9,587 nucleotides of DNA, taken from Chloroflexota bacterium. GTDB taxonomy: Bacteria; Chloroflexota; Dehalococcoidia; SZUA-161. Below are positions 1 through 7,017 of this stretch, piece after piece. Positions within the stretch are counted from its first letter, which is position 1. Each line of letters starts with the position of its first letter. The stretch covers positions 1 through 9,587 of the forward strand of contig VGNW01000074.1 of assembly GCA_016865955.1 (NCBI GenBank), written 5' to 3'. The translations under genes were made by a program, and so were the position numbers. The notes under the pieces are model-generated. The model was not told the DNA's origin. It saw only the letters and a program-made list of their open reading frames with translations, and ran no database searches.

Positions 1-28
1 ACGGTATTTGCAAGTCGAGGGGAAGCGT

Positions 29-55
29 AGGGGCACGGCGTTCCGCCGTGCCCCT
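29..55. repeat. Perfect 12-bp palindromic repeat element (REP/MITE-like)
   Basis: The arms 29-40 (AGGGGCACGGCG) and 44-55 are exact reverse complements separated by the 3-base loop TTC, so the DNA or RNA could form a very stable GC-rich hairpin. No T-tract follows on either strand, which argues against a simple rho-independent terminator. From memory, palindromes with a GGGGCACGGC core recur as dispersed intergenic elements in Chloroflexota and some other bacteria; that family assignment is not tested here. The palindrome itself is directly visible. Confidence 0.8.
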
Positions 56-81
56 CAAATCAAAATACTCTGTATTTAATT

Positions 82-108
82 GGTGGGTCTCATTTCATTC
101 TACCCACC
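82..108. repeat. Second palindromic element, GGTGGGT / ACCCACC arms
   Basis: Arms 82-88 (GGTGGGT) and 102-108 (ACCCACC) are exact reverse complements around a 13-base loop. On the minus strand the arm is preceded by GTAGG, giving GTAGGGTGGGT, which resembles widespread short intergenic palindromes with a GTAGGGTGGG arm. It lies 26 bases from the first palindrome, and the recognisable coding sequence of the repeat protein begins about 20 bases to its right. It may mark where a mobile palindromic element joined or broke that gene. The arms are seen; the family resemblance is recollection. Confidence 0.5.
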
Positions 109-129
109 CTACAAACTGCTGCGACCTGC

Positions 130-438
130 GTGAGACAAACCTTGGATAGTGGTTTTGTTATGACCGGCAGTATGGGATCGAGAGTTGGCAAACATGACAT
201 AACAAGTGATGCATTTCTCATAAAAGTCGATTCCAATGGGAATACGTTATGGGATTTGCATTTTGGAGGATCTGGTTATGATGGAGGCACATCTCTCGTT
301 CAAACTACAGATGGAAGCTATGTAATAACAGGATATACATCTCATAAGATTTCAGGACTTGCAGGACTTGGTTGTGCAAAAATGGATTCGACAACTGATC
401 AAAATCTCTTTCTGGTAAAATTTGCGCGTAACGAATAA
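130..438 (+). pseudogene. 3' stub of a tandem-repeat (delta-60 / beta-propeller-like) secreted protein
   Basis: The 102 residues contain two degenerate copies of a roughly 55-residue repeat. QTLDSGFVMTG at residues 3-13 is repeated as QTTDGSYVITG at 58-68. Each is followed by an Asp/Asn-rich turn and a strand ending in a basic residue (DAFLIKVDSNGNTLW at 27-41; NLFLVKF at 92-98), and FGGSGYDGG lies between them. This is the pattern of extracellular proteins with 'QTsDGGYvitGyT...FGGsgyD' repeats, usually several hundred residues long with a signal peptide. There is no signal peptide here and no Shine-Dalgarno site before GTG 130 or ATG 160. The frame is open back to 31 but is non-protein-like palindrome sequence there. 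I read it as the C-terminal end of a truncated gene whose 5' part was lost. Base composition is more AT-rich than the genes to the right. A larger gene broken just outside the window is possible. Confidence 0.6.
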
Positions 439-731
439 TTACATGGTTGGTGGACTTCTATTGTGGCGCTATGTAGAATCAAAAAAACATGAGTAAGAGG
501 TCAAATTACATAAACCAGTTGCATCACATTACCACATGCCTGAGTCAATGCCGTTGGTGTTATGTAATGCTTGCCTGATAGTTGTCTTGAAAATCTACTC
601 AGATAATGATAAAGAAGACGCCTACACATACGTTACGTGCATTTCAAAGCCACATATCAAGGCGCAGACATCAAGGTTTATCTAGACCAGAGCGTACTCC
701 CCACTGGACAAACATGTGGATCTGCTTTTTG
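439..731. other. Non-coding or decayed stretch between repeat-protein stub and glycosyltransferase
   Basis: No gene can be supported in these roughly 290 bases. A small ATG frame of 45 codons (548-685) has no ribosome binding site and no family I recognise. A second frame read through 625-735 carries protein-like text (for example KATYQGADIKVYLDQ) and ends at a TAG at 733-735 that overlaps the end of the convergent glycosyltransferase. Together these look like a frameshifted gene remnant, but that is inference. A 9-bp inverted repeat is present (ATTACATAA at 505-513 and TTATGTAAT at 560-568, 46 bases apart). No terminator for the leftward operon is evident. Confidence 0.4.
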
Positions 732-1436
732 TTAGAACGGAGGCTTGAATCGGACTCTGAACAGGCCCTTCACATCTTCCCAGGCAGTCTTGGCTACTTT
801 GACTGTGGTGCCCGCGTCCTCCAGCCACTCGACAGGCACTTCTTTGACACGATAGCCTTTTTTCTCCGCCAGCAGCAGAAGCTCGGTATCGAAGAACCAC
901 GCCTGATCTTTGATATGGGGAACAATCTCCTGCACAACCTCCCGCTTCACAGCCTTGAAGCCGCACTGGGCATCGTGGAAGCCGGGACAGAACATCAACT
1001 TGATTAACAGATTATAGGCACGAGAGGTGAACTCACGCTTCGGACTGCGTGTAACCTTTGCGCCGCGTATCAGTCGAGAGCCTATGGCTACGCCGTAGCC
1101 TTCGTCCAGGGCTTTGATCAGCGGCGGGAAGGCATCAAGCTTGGTGGAGAGGTCTACATCCATGTAGGACACCACATCAGCCTTGCTCTCCAGCCAGGCT
1201 TTCCTCAAAGCGCGCCCCCGTCCCTTCTGGTCCAGATGCACGTAGGTTACGCGGGGATATTGCTGCGACAGAGCCTGCGCTACAGCCAGCGTCTTATCGG
1301 TAGAGCCGTTATCGGCGATAACTATCTGCCACTGATGGGGAAGGTGCTCATTCAGGAAATCCCACAGCGTAGCTATGCACTTGGGCAGGTCTTTCTCCTC
1401 GTTATACGCCGGGATTACCACATCAACGCTGGTCAT
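732..1436 (-). CDS. Family 2 glycosyltransferase, dolichyl/polyprenyl-phosphate sugar synthase-like
   Basis: The 234-residue protein has a GT-A Rossmann-like nucleotide-sugar fold. VVIPAYNEEKDLPKC at residues 6-20 is the N-terminal nucleotide-binding strand and loop, ADNGSTDKT at 41-49 the next, and DVDLSTKLD at 93-101 carries the metal-binding DxD-type acidic pair (Asp93, Asp95). GSRLIRGA (119-126) and DAQCGFKAVKR (155-165) match the polyprenyl-phosphate glucose/mannose synthase subgroup (ALG5/DPM1-like). Such enzymes transfer a sugar from a UDP or GDP donor to a lipid phosphate at the inner face of the membrane. There is no C-terminal membrane segment or GtrA-like domain, so it would be a soluble or peripheral short form. 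The start at 1436 has only a weak AGG about 10 bases upstream. It lies 31 bases after purH on the same strand, so it is probably co-transcribed as the last gene of the purine operon. Its exact donor and acceptor cannot be told from sequence. Confidence 0.9.
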   Translation of the reverse strand: MTSVDVVIPAYNEEKDLPKCIATLWDFLNEHLPHQWQIVIADNGSTDKTLAVAQALSQQYPRVTYVHLDQKGRGRALRKAWLESKADVVSYMDVDLSTKLDAFPPLIKALDEGYGVAIGSRLIRGAKVTRSPKREFTSRAYNLLIKLMFCPGFHDAQCGFKAVKREVVQEIVPHIKDQAWFFDTELLLLAEKKGYRVKEVPVEWLEDAGTTVKVAKTAWEDVKGLFRVRFKPPF

Positions 1437-1467
1437 AATTTAAATACCTGCAAAGACACACAGAGTT

Positions 1468-3003
1468 CTAATGCTTGAAATGTCGAATGCCTGTGAACAG
1501 CATCGCCATCTTGTACTTGTTCGCTACCTTAATCGCTTCCTCGTCCCTTACCGAGCCTCCGGGCTGTACTATGGCGGTGACCCCGCCTTTCGCCGCCAGC
1601 TCCACCCCGTCGGGGAAAGGGAAAAAGGCATCGGAGCCGAGCACACTGCCCTGGCTGCGCTCCCCCGCCTTATCCAGCGCTATCTTCACGCTGACCACCC
1701 TGCTAGGCTGTCCCGCGCCCATTCCTACAATCATAGCGTCCTTCACCAGCACTATGGCGTTCGATTTAATATGCTTCACTGCTTTCCAGGCAAACGACAG
1801 GTCCGCCAGCTCCTTCTCCGTCGGCTTGCGCTCGGTAACACTGCGCCAGCTCGATGTGCCCTCAGCCAGTGTATCCGGCGTCTGCACCAGCAGGCCGCCG
1901 CTGACCCGTCGGAGGTCCAGCGATGCCGTCTTGGCTTTGCCCTTCTGTGAAGCCATGGCGAGTATGCGCACATCCTTCTTTTGTTTGAGCAGTTCCAGCG
2001 CCTTTTCCTCGTAGTCAGGTGCAATTATCACCTCATAGAATGTCTTGCTCATCTCCTGCGCCGTCTTGAGGTCAACCGGTCTGTTCAGTGCGACTATGCC
2101 GCCGAAGGCAGCCACAGTATCGCCTTCGAAAGCATGACGGTAAGCCTCTGTCAGGTCTTTATGGGATGCCAGCCCGCAGGGATTGGTATGCTTGATCACG
2201 GACACAGCAGGAGCCTCGAAATCGCTGGCTGCGTTCCAGGCAGCATCGGCATCGAGTATGTTGTTGAAGGAAAGCTCTTTGCCCCAGAGCTGCTTTGCCG
2301 AGCTTACGCCTGCCGCCACCCCACCCGCTATTTCCTCAGAGTAAAAGGCAGCCTTTTGATGCGGGTTTTCCCCGTATCTCAGGTCGTACTTCTTCTTCAG
2401 GGCGATGGTAATCTCATTAGCGAACCCGTCTTCATCGCTGCGGAGGTATTGAGCTATGGCAGTATCGTAGGCAGCGACATGCTGAAACGCCTTTTGCGCC
2501 AGCCTCTTCCTGTCATCCAGCTCTGCCTTGCCGCCAGACAGCTTGTCCAGCACCGCCTTGTAGTCCGCGGGGTCAACCACAACCAGCACATGAGGGAAGT
2601 TCTTGGCTGCCGCCCGTATCATCGTAGGCCCGCCGATGTCTATATTCTCCAGCGCCTCATCCAGGCTTACATTAGGTTTGGCTACGGTCTCTTTGAAGGG
2701 ATAGAGGTTGACCGCTACGAGGTCGATAAGCCCTATCTTATTCTTCTCCAGTTCAGCCATATGGGTGGGAAGATTACGCTTCGCCAGTATGCCGCCATGC
2801 ACAGCAGGATGCAGCGTCTTCACGCGACCGTCCAGAATCTCAGGGAAACCAGTGATATCGCTGACGCTTTTCACCTTCACACCGGCATCTACCAGGGCTT
2901 TTTTGGTGCCGCCGGTGCTGAATATCTCAAAACCGAGCTTGCCGAGACCCTTGGCGAACTCGACCAGACCGCTCTTATCGGAAACGCTCAATATGGCACG
3001 CAA
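1468..3003 (-). CDS. purH: Bifunctional AICAR formyltransferase / IMP cyclohydrolase
   Basis: This enzyme catalyses the last two steps of de novo purine synthesis: formylation of AICAR with 10-formyl-tetrahydrofolate to FAICAR, then cyclisation to IMP in the cytosol. The 511-residue length is normal. The N-terminal IMP cyclohydrolase (MGS-like) domain covers about residues 1-195, with FSTGGTKK (28-35), DGRVKTLHPAVHGGIL (58-73), VNLYPF (98-103) and GGPTMIRAAAKNF (124-136). The C-terminal transformylase domain follows, with DLRYGENPHQ (207-216), LSFNNILDADAAW (244-256), the catalytic Lys271-His272 pair within IKHTNPCGLA, GSDAFFPFPDG (456-466) and the ending TGIRHFKH. The start codon is TTG at 3003, supported by a strong upstream AAGGAG at ideal spacing; the protein begins exactly where family members align (RAILSVSDK). 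It lies 63 bases after purM. Confidence 0.98.
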   Translation of the reverse strand: MRAILSVSDKSGLVEFAKGLGKLGFEIFSTGGTKKALVDAGVKVKSVSDITGFPEILDGRVKTLHPAVHGGILAKRNLPTHMAELEKNKIGLIDLVAVNLYPFKETVAKPNVSLDEALENIDIGGPTMIRAAAKNFPHVLVVVDPADYKAVLDKLSGGKAELDDRKRLAQKAFQHVAAYDTAIAQYLRSDEDGFANEITIALKKKYDLRYGENPHQKAAFYSEEIAGGVAAGVSSAKQLWGKELSFNNILDADAAWNAASDFEAPAVSVIKHTNPCGLASHKDLTEAYRHAFEGDTVAAFGGIVALNRPVDLKTAQEMSKTFYEVIIAPDYEEKALELLKQKKDVRILAMASQKGKAKTASLDLRRVSGGLLVQTPDTLAEGTSSWRSVTERKPTEKELADLSFAWKAVKHIKSNAIVLVKDAMIVGMGAGQPSRVVSVKIALDKAGERSQGSVLGSDAFFPFPDGVELAAKGGVTAIVQPGGSVRDEEAIKVANKYKMAMLFTGIRHFKH

Positions 3004-3010
3004 AATACGA

Positions 3011-3016
3011 CTCCTT
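3011..3016 (-). promoter_or_regulatory. Shine-Dalgarno site that fixes the TTG start of purH
   Basis: On the minus strand AAGGAG (within AAAAAGGAG) sits 7 bases before the TTG at 3003-3001. The spacing and strength decide in favour of TTG, since no ATG is present at the position where PurH proteins normally begin. Confidence 0.85.
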
Positions 3017-3066
3017 TTTCAGATTTCCAAGCGGATTTAAAGACCGTCCCTGAATTACAATGAACC

Positions 3067-4095
3067 TCAGGCTATGATTACCCGTTCCTCTCCGCGCACC
3101 CGTATCACCTCGCCGATGCGCCGGGCAGATGGAACGGCAGCCTTGATTTTGTCGACATTGGCAGGGGAACAGACCACCAGCATGCCCACGCCCATATTGA
3201 AGACGCGGTACATCTCTTTCTCATCGACATTGCCCTTTTTCTGAATCAGGGCGAATATGGGCGGCACTTTCCACGACCTTTTATTTATCTCAGCACCAAG
3301 CCCCTTGGGGAAAATACGGGGCAGATTGCCCGGAATCCCGCCTCCCGTAATATGAGCCAGCCCCTTTATCAGGGGCAGAGACGACTTGAGCACAGGATAG
3401 TAGCAAATATGCGGTTCGAGGAGCGCCTCGCCCAGAGTGCATCCGAGCTCGGTATAATAGGTTTCCAGCTTGTCCAGCTTCGTGCCGAAGATTTTCCGTG
3501 CCAGCGAGTACCCATTGGTATGCAGCCCGTTGGAAGGAAGCCCCAGTATAGTATCGCCAGCCACGATTGTCCTGCCTGTGACGACCTTGCTTCTTTCCAC
3601 CACGCCCACTATGAATCCCGCCAAATCGTAATCTCCGGGAACATACATCCCCGGCATCTCAGCCGTCTCGCCGCCTATGAGCGAGCACCCGGCATCGGTA
3701 CAAGCCCGCGCCAGTCCACCGACTATGCTCTCTACCTGCTCGGGGACAAGCTTACCCATAGCGATGTAATCGAGAAAGAAGAGAGGTTCAGCCCCGCAGG
3801 TGGAAATATCGTTTATGCAGTGATTGACCAGGTCTATACCCACAGTGTCATGCTTGTTAAGCACGATAGCGAGCTTGAGCTTGGTGCCTACCCCGTCGAC
3901 GCTGGTCACCAGTACCGGCTCTTTGTAACCCTTGAGCTGGAAAAGACCGGCGAAGAGACCTATATCCGTCAGGACCTCGGGGCGAAAGGTAGTACGGACC
4001 TTCTTTTTGATGAGCTCCTTCGCCCTGTCGGCAGCGTTTATATCTACGCCGGCTGCGGCATAAGTCTCAGGCGCTTTTTTCGTCTTACGTTTCAC
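3067..4095 (-). CDS. purM: Phosphoribosylformylglycinamidine cyclo-ligase (AIR synthetase)
   Basis: It converts FGAM to 5-aminoimidazole ribonucleotide with ATP, the fifth step of the purine pathway. The 342 residues match the usual length. Family landmarks are YAAAGVDINAAD (12-23), the DGVGTKLKLA nucleotide loop (67-76), GIDLVNHCINDISTCGAEPLF (86-106), GGETAEMPGMY (141-151), YDLAGFIVG (156-164), GLPSNGLHTNGYSLAR (185-200) and the HITGGGIPGNLPR motif (248-260) of the PurM/PurL superfamily C-terminal domain. The start is GTG at 4095, with an AAGGAAGAG site ending 8 bases upstream; an in-frame stop not far upstream (4111-4113) leaves no room for a long extension. The gap from purF is 45 bases, consistent with one transcript. 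Confidence 0.98.
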   Translation of the reverse strand: MKRKTKKAPETYAAAGVDINAADRAKELIKKKVRTTFRPEVLTDIGLFAGLFQLKGYKEPVLVTSVDGVGTKLKLAIVLNKHDTVGIDLVNHCINDISTCGAEPLFFLDYIAMGKLVPEQVESIVGGLARACTDAGCSLIGGETAEMPGMYVPGDYDLAGFIVGVVERSKVVTGRTIVAGDTILGLPSNGLHTNGYSLARKIFGTKLDKLETYYTELGCTLGEALLEPHICYYPVLKSSLPLIKGLAHITGGGIPGNLPRIFPKGLGAEINKRSWKVPPIFALIQKKGNVDEKEMYRVFNMGVGMLVVCSPANVDKIKAAVPSARRIGEVIRVRGEERVIIA

Positions 4096-4140
4096 TGACA
4101 GTACTCTTCCTTAGTCGAGGATTGAAAACAGGCAAAGGGA

Positions 4141-5613
4141 CTATTTGCCGTCTATTCTCTCACAAAATTCTCTGTCCTGTCCAGTGACAGTATGCGTTTC
4201 CAGAGCCAGCTTGTCCATCTCGAGCTGGACGGGCACAGGATAGCTGCCGGTGAAACATGCCAGACAGAAGGTGTCCCTGGGTAAATCGACAGCCTTGATT
4301 AAGCCATCCACACTGAGATAGCCCAGAGAATCGGCTCCTATGGATTTGGCAATCTCAGGGATGGTCATTCTGGCAGCGATAAGTTCCCCCCGCGTAGCCA
4401 TATCCACCCCGAAGAAGCAGGGATAACGAATAGGGGGAGCGCAGATGCACATATGCACCTCTTTAGCGCCTGCCCTGCGCAACAGGTTTATCACCTGAGG
4501 CGTAGTCGTCCCGCGCACAATGCTGTCATCGACCACGACAAGGCGTCTTCCCGAGATAATCTCCGACATGGGATTGAATTTGAGCTTTACGCCGAGGTCG
4601 CGCAAGCGCTGTTCCGGCTCAATGAAGGTACGACCCACGTAGCGATTCTTGAGCAGTGCTTCGGTATAGGGCACGCCCGAAGCCAGAGAGTAACCGATGC
4701 CGGCGGCAGTTGCAGAGTCGGGCACGCCGATGACGAGGTCAGCCTCTCTGGGGTATTCTTTTGCCAACTGTTCACCCATAGCCCAGCGTGCCTGATAGAT
4801 ACGGCGTTCGTTAATCAAGCTGTCGGGACGGGCAAAATATATGTACTCAAAAATGCAAAGCGCCCTTTTCTCTGCCTTGCCGCCCTTGAAGCTGTGTATC
4901 CCCGCGCTATCCACCATAACCACCTCGCCCGGTTTGACCTCACGGATGAAATCTGCGCCGAGGTGGTCCAGAGCACAGCTCTCCGAAGCCAGCACCCAGC
5001 TTCCGTTGCCGTTGAGTGAGCCCAGGCATAGAGGGCGCACTCCCATAGGGTCGCGCACACCGAGCAGCTTATCCCTGGTCATAATCACCAGGCTATAAGC
5101 CCCCTGAAGCCTGCCCATAGCATGCTTTATCTTGTCTATCAGATTCTTGCCGGGGGAGGAAGCTATCAGATAAGCGATGATTTCAGAGTCGGTTGTTGTC
5201 TTAAAAATGTAGCCGCTATCCTCCAGTTGTCGGCGCAGGTTCTCGGCATTGACTATGTTGCCGTTGTGAGCGAGCGCAATCTCTCCCAGAGGGCTGCTGA
5301 CAACCAGAGGCTGCGCATTGAACTTGCGGCTTGAACCTGTGGTGGAATAGCGGTTATGCCCGATAGCGATGTTGCCTCTCAACTGGTCCAGAGCCGCTTC
5401 ATTGAACACCTGAGACACCAGTCCCATAGCTGCGTGCAGACGGATTTTACTACCGTCGGCGGTTGCTATGCCGGAGCTTTCCTGGCCTCGATGCTGCAAA
5501 GCATAGAGGCCAAAAAAAGTGAGTCGTGCCACCTCTTCGCCTGGTGCATACACCCCGAAGATGCCGCAAGACTCCTTCAAGCTAGCTCCCATCATATCAG
5601 GAAGCTGTTCCAT
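4141..5613 (-). CDS. purF: Amidophosphoribosyltransferase, FeS-cluster type with propeptide
   Basis: It catalyses the first committed step of purine synthesis: glutamine plus PRPP to 5-phosphoribosylamine. The 490-residue protein has an N-terminal Ntn-type glutaminase domain starting at Cys16 (CGIFGVY), preceded by a 15-residue propeptide that should be cleaved to expose the nucleophile, as in Bacillus-type PurF. Further glutaminase landmarks are LQHRGQESSGIA (39-50), GHNRYSTTGSS (85-95) and LAHNGNIVN (114-122). The phosphoribosyltransferase half carries the PRPP loop VVVDDSIVRGTT (359-370). Cys253, Cys399, Cys450 and Cys453 (the last two as CLAC) match the four ligands of the 4Fe-4S cluster known in the Bacillus enzyme, so this form is likely oxygen-labile. 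The ATG at 5613 follows AGAGGA at short spacing. It is the first gene of the leftward operon. Confidence 0.98.
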   Translation of the reverse strand: MEQLPDMMGASLKESCGIFGVYAPGEEVARLTFFGLYALQHRGQESSGIATADGSKIRLHAAMGLVSQVFNEAALDQLRGNIAIGHNRYSTTGSSRKFNAQPLVVSSPLGEIALAHNGNIVNAENLRRQLEDSGYIFKTTTDSEIIAYLIASSPGKNLIDKIKHAMGRLQGAYSLVIMTRDKLLGVRDPMGVRPLCLGSLNGNGSWVLASESCALDHLGADFIREVKPGEVVMVDSAGIHSFKGGKAEKRALCIFEYIYFARPDSLINERRIYQARWAMGEQLAKEYPREADLVIGVPDSATAAGIGYSLASGVPYTEALLKNRYVGRTFIEPEQRLRDLGVKLKFNPMSEIISGRRLVVVDDSIVRGTTTPQVINLLRRAGAKEVHMCICAPPIRYPCFFGVDMATRGELIAARMTIPEIAKSIGADSLGYLSVDGLIKAVDLPRDTFCLACFTGSYPVPVQLEMDKLALETHTVTGQDREFCERIDGK

Positions 5614-5631
5614 ATTTTCCTCTGCACCTTG

Positions 5632-5660
5632 ATTATAGTCCCAATATATTTAAGAATCAA
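5632..5660 (-). promoter_or_regulatory. Sigma70-type promoter of the purF-purM-purH-GT operon
   Basis: On the minus strand, the -35 box TTGATT (5660-5655) is followed by a 17-base spacer and the consensus -10 box TATAAT (5637-5632). Transcription should start near 5625, leaving a leader of only about 12 bases before the ATG at 5613. That leader contains little but the AGAGGA ribosome binding site, so there is no room for a purine riboswitch or attenuator. An inverted repeat (TTGATT at 5629-5634, AATCAA at 5655-5660) overlaps both promoter boxes and could be an operator, or could be chance. Confidence 0.75.
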
Positions 5661-5743
5661 TGATATGAGAAGTTGAAGCAGGTGAGTTTTGACCGCCACG
5701 CAAATGGAACGTTATCGCGCACCCCGAAATCCGGTAAAAGAGA

Positions 5744-5773
5744 TTGCATAAGAACACGAGACCGCTCTATACT
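5744..5773 (+). promoter_or_regulatory. Promoter for the ATP-grasp gene, predicting a leaderless mRNA
   Basis: TTGCAT (5744-5749), an 18-base spacer and TATACT (5768-5773) form a good sigma70-like promoter. The -10 box ends 8 bases before the ATG at 5782, so the transcript should begin at or within a base or two of the start codon. No Shine-Dalgarno sequence exists upstream of that ATG, which agrees with leaderless translation. Confidence 0.6.
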
Positions 5774-5781
5774 AATAGCCT

Positions 5782-7017
5782 ATGAATCGCTCCACCTCTA
5801 TGCAGTCCCCTTTGCCCGACCCGAACGGCGTCATCGTGACCGGCGGGATTACCGCCAACGCCCTGGGGGTAATACGGAGCTTCGGACGGCGCGGTATCCC
5901 CGTCGTTTACATCGATTCAGACCCGGCATCTATTGCCCGACATTCCCGATATATCGAGAAACGCTTAACCTGCAAAGAGACGAACGATTCGGAGAGCGCC
6001 TTTATCAAGCTTCTGAAAGACTTCGGCAGGCAAGGTGGACAGGGAATGATAGTCATTCCCGTGGGAGACGAGGCTGTTCTGGCTCTCTCCAAACACAAAA
6101 ATGAGCTGGAGGCTTTTTATCATCTTCCAGTGCCCGAGTATGAGATTGCGCAGAAGCTGGTAAATAAGGGGCTCTTCTATCGTATGCTGAACGAGATGCA
6201 CCTTCCGCACCCTAAAACGTTTTTCCCCCGGAGTTCGACCGAACTGGTGTCAATGGGGAAGCAAGTGGCTTATCCTTACATAATCAAGCCGGCTTTCTCC
6301 ATACCTTTCCAGCGTGAATTCGGGGGAAAGGTATTTCATATAAAGTCGCCTCGAGACCTCGACGTTGCGGCTGCCCGATTGAAAGACAAAAACATGGAGG
6401 TCATGATACAGGAGATAATACCCGGCAGGGAGATATACTCATTTCTCACATATTTCAACAGGCTGTCCGAGCCGCTGGCAATCTGCGGCTGGGATAAAAT
6501 ACGGCAATACCCTCTTGACTTCGGCTTCGGTACATTCTGCAAGAGCAACTGGAGACCGGATGCGGCTGAGGATTCCCTCCGATTGCTGCGGACGATGGGA
6601 TATTATGGTTTAGCCGAGATTGAGGTAAAAAAGGACCCGGGGGATAATGAATATAAAATAATCGAGATAAACGCGCGTACCTCGCTGCAAAATACTCTGG
6701 CAGAGGCATGTGGCGCGGACATCGGGTATGCGGCTTACCTTGATGCCGGTGGACAAGTTGCGCAGCAATCAACATCTTTCCGCAATAACATCTTATGGAC
6801 AGACGATTTTCCTGACATGGTTTCTTTCCTCTGCCACTTGATTCGGAGAGACATCGGTAAGAGCGAGACTATCGACTCACTCAACCCGAGAAAAGTACAT
6901 GCGGTAGCAGCATGGGATGACCCGTTGCCGCTCTTCTTTCAGCTCACCAGCCTGAGCTTGCGTGCCTTTCGCTTGATACTCAATAAACTGAATCCTCGCT
7001 CCACGTCAAAATTGTAA
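5782..7017 (+). CDS. ATP-grasp carboxylate-amine ligase-like enzyme (COG3919-like)
   Basis: The 411-residue cytosolic protein has the three-part ATP-grasp layout. A pre-ATP-grasp Rossmann domain comes first (VIVTGGITANALGVIRSFG, 17-35, then VVYIDSD at 41-47). The ATP-binding subdomains follow, with PYIIKPAF (165-172), whose Lys169 should contact ATP, and VMIQEIIPGREIYSF (207-221). IIEINARTS (293-301) provides the Glu and Asn metal ligands. The stretch GWDKIRQYPLDFGFG (236-250) is typical of a COG3919-type branch whose characterised members include the D-aspartate ligase of enterococcal peptidoglycan; members often sit near cell-surface polysaccharide or amino-acid modification genes. The expected reaction is ATP-dependent joining of a carboxylate to an amine through an acyl phosphate, substrate unknown. 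The ATG at 5782 lacks a ribosome binding site but coincides with a predicted transcript start; ATG 5800 is an alternative, also without one. It is divergent from the purine operon. Confidence 0.85.
   Translation: MNRSTSMQSPLPDPNGVIVTGGITANALGVIRSFGRRGIPVVYIDSDPASIARHSRYIEKRLTCKETNDSESAFIKLLKDFGRQGGQGMIVIPVGDEAVLALSKHKNELEAFYHLPVPEYEIAQKLVNKGLFYRMLNEMHLPHPKTFFPRSSTELVSMGKQVAYPYIIKPAFSIPFQREFGGKVFHIKSPRDLDVAAARLKDKNMEVMIQEIIPGREIYSFLTYFNRLSEPLAICGWDKIRQYPLDFGFGTFCKSNWRPDAAEDSLRLLRTMGYYGLAEIEVKKDPGDNEYKIIEINARTSLQNTLAEACGADIGYAAYLDAGGQVAQQSTSFRNNILWTDDFPDMVSFLCHLIRRDIGKSETIDSLNPRKVHAVAAWDDPLPLFFQLTSLSLRAFRLILNKLNPRSTSKL

Noticed and set aside
29..55. The GC-rich hairpin read as a rho-independent terminator
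   Set aside because: Neither side carries a run of T residues after the stem.
606..1007. A 133-codon plus-strand frame starting at an ATG at 606
   Set aside because: Most of it is antisense to the glycosyltransferase, and the non-overlapping part is low-quality Arg/His-rich translation.
1981..3063. A 360-codon open frame on the plus strand opposite purH
   Set aside because: It is antisense to an unmistakable purH, has no recognisable motif and arises from the codon composition of purH.
5698..5719. A LacI/PurR-like operator (ACGCAAA...AACGTTATCGC) between the divergent promoters
   Set aside because: The half-sites are not symmetric around the AACGTT centre and the spacing does not fit the 16-bp PurR box, so the resemblance is probably chance.
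5614..5781. A purine riboswitch in the purF upstream region
   Set aside because: The promoter lies next to the gene and leaves a leader of about 12 bases, far too short for an aptamer.
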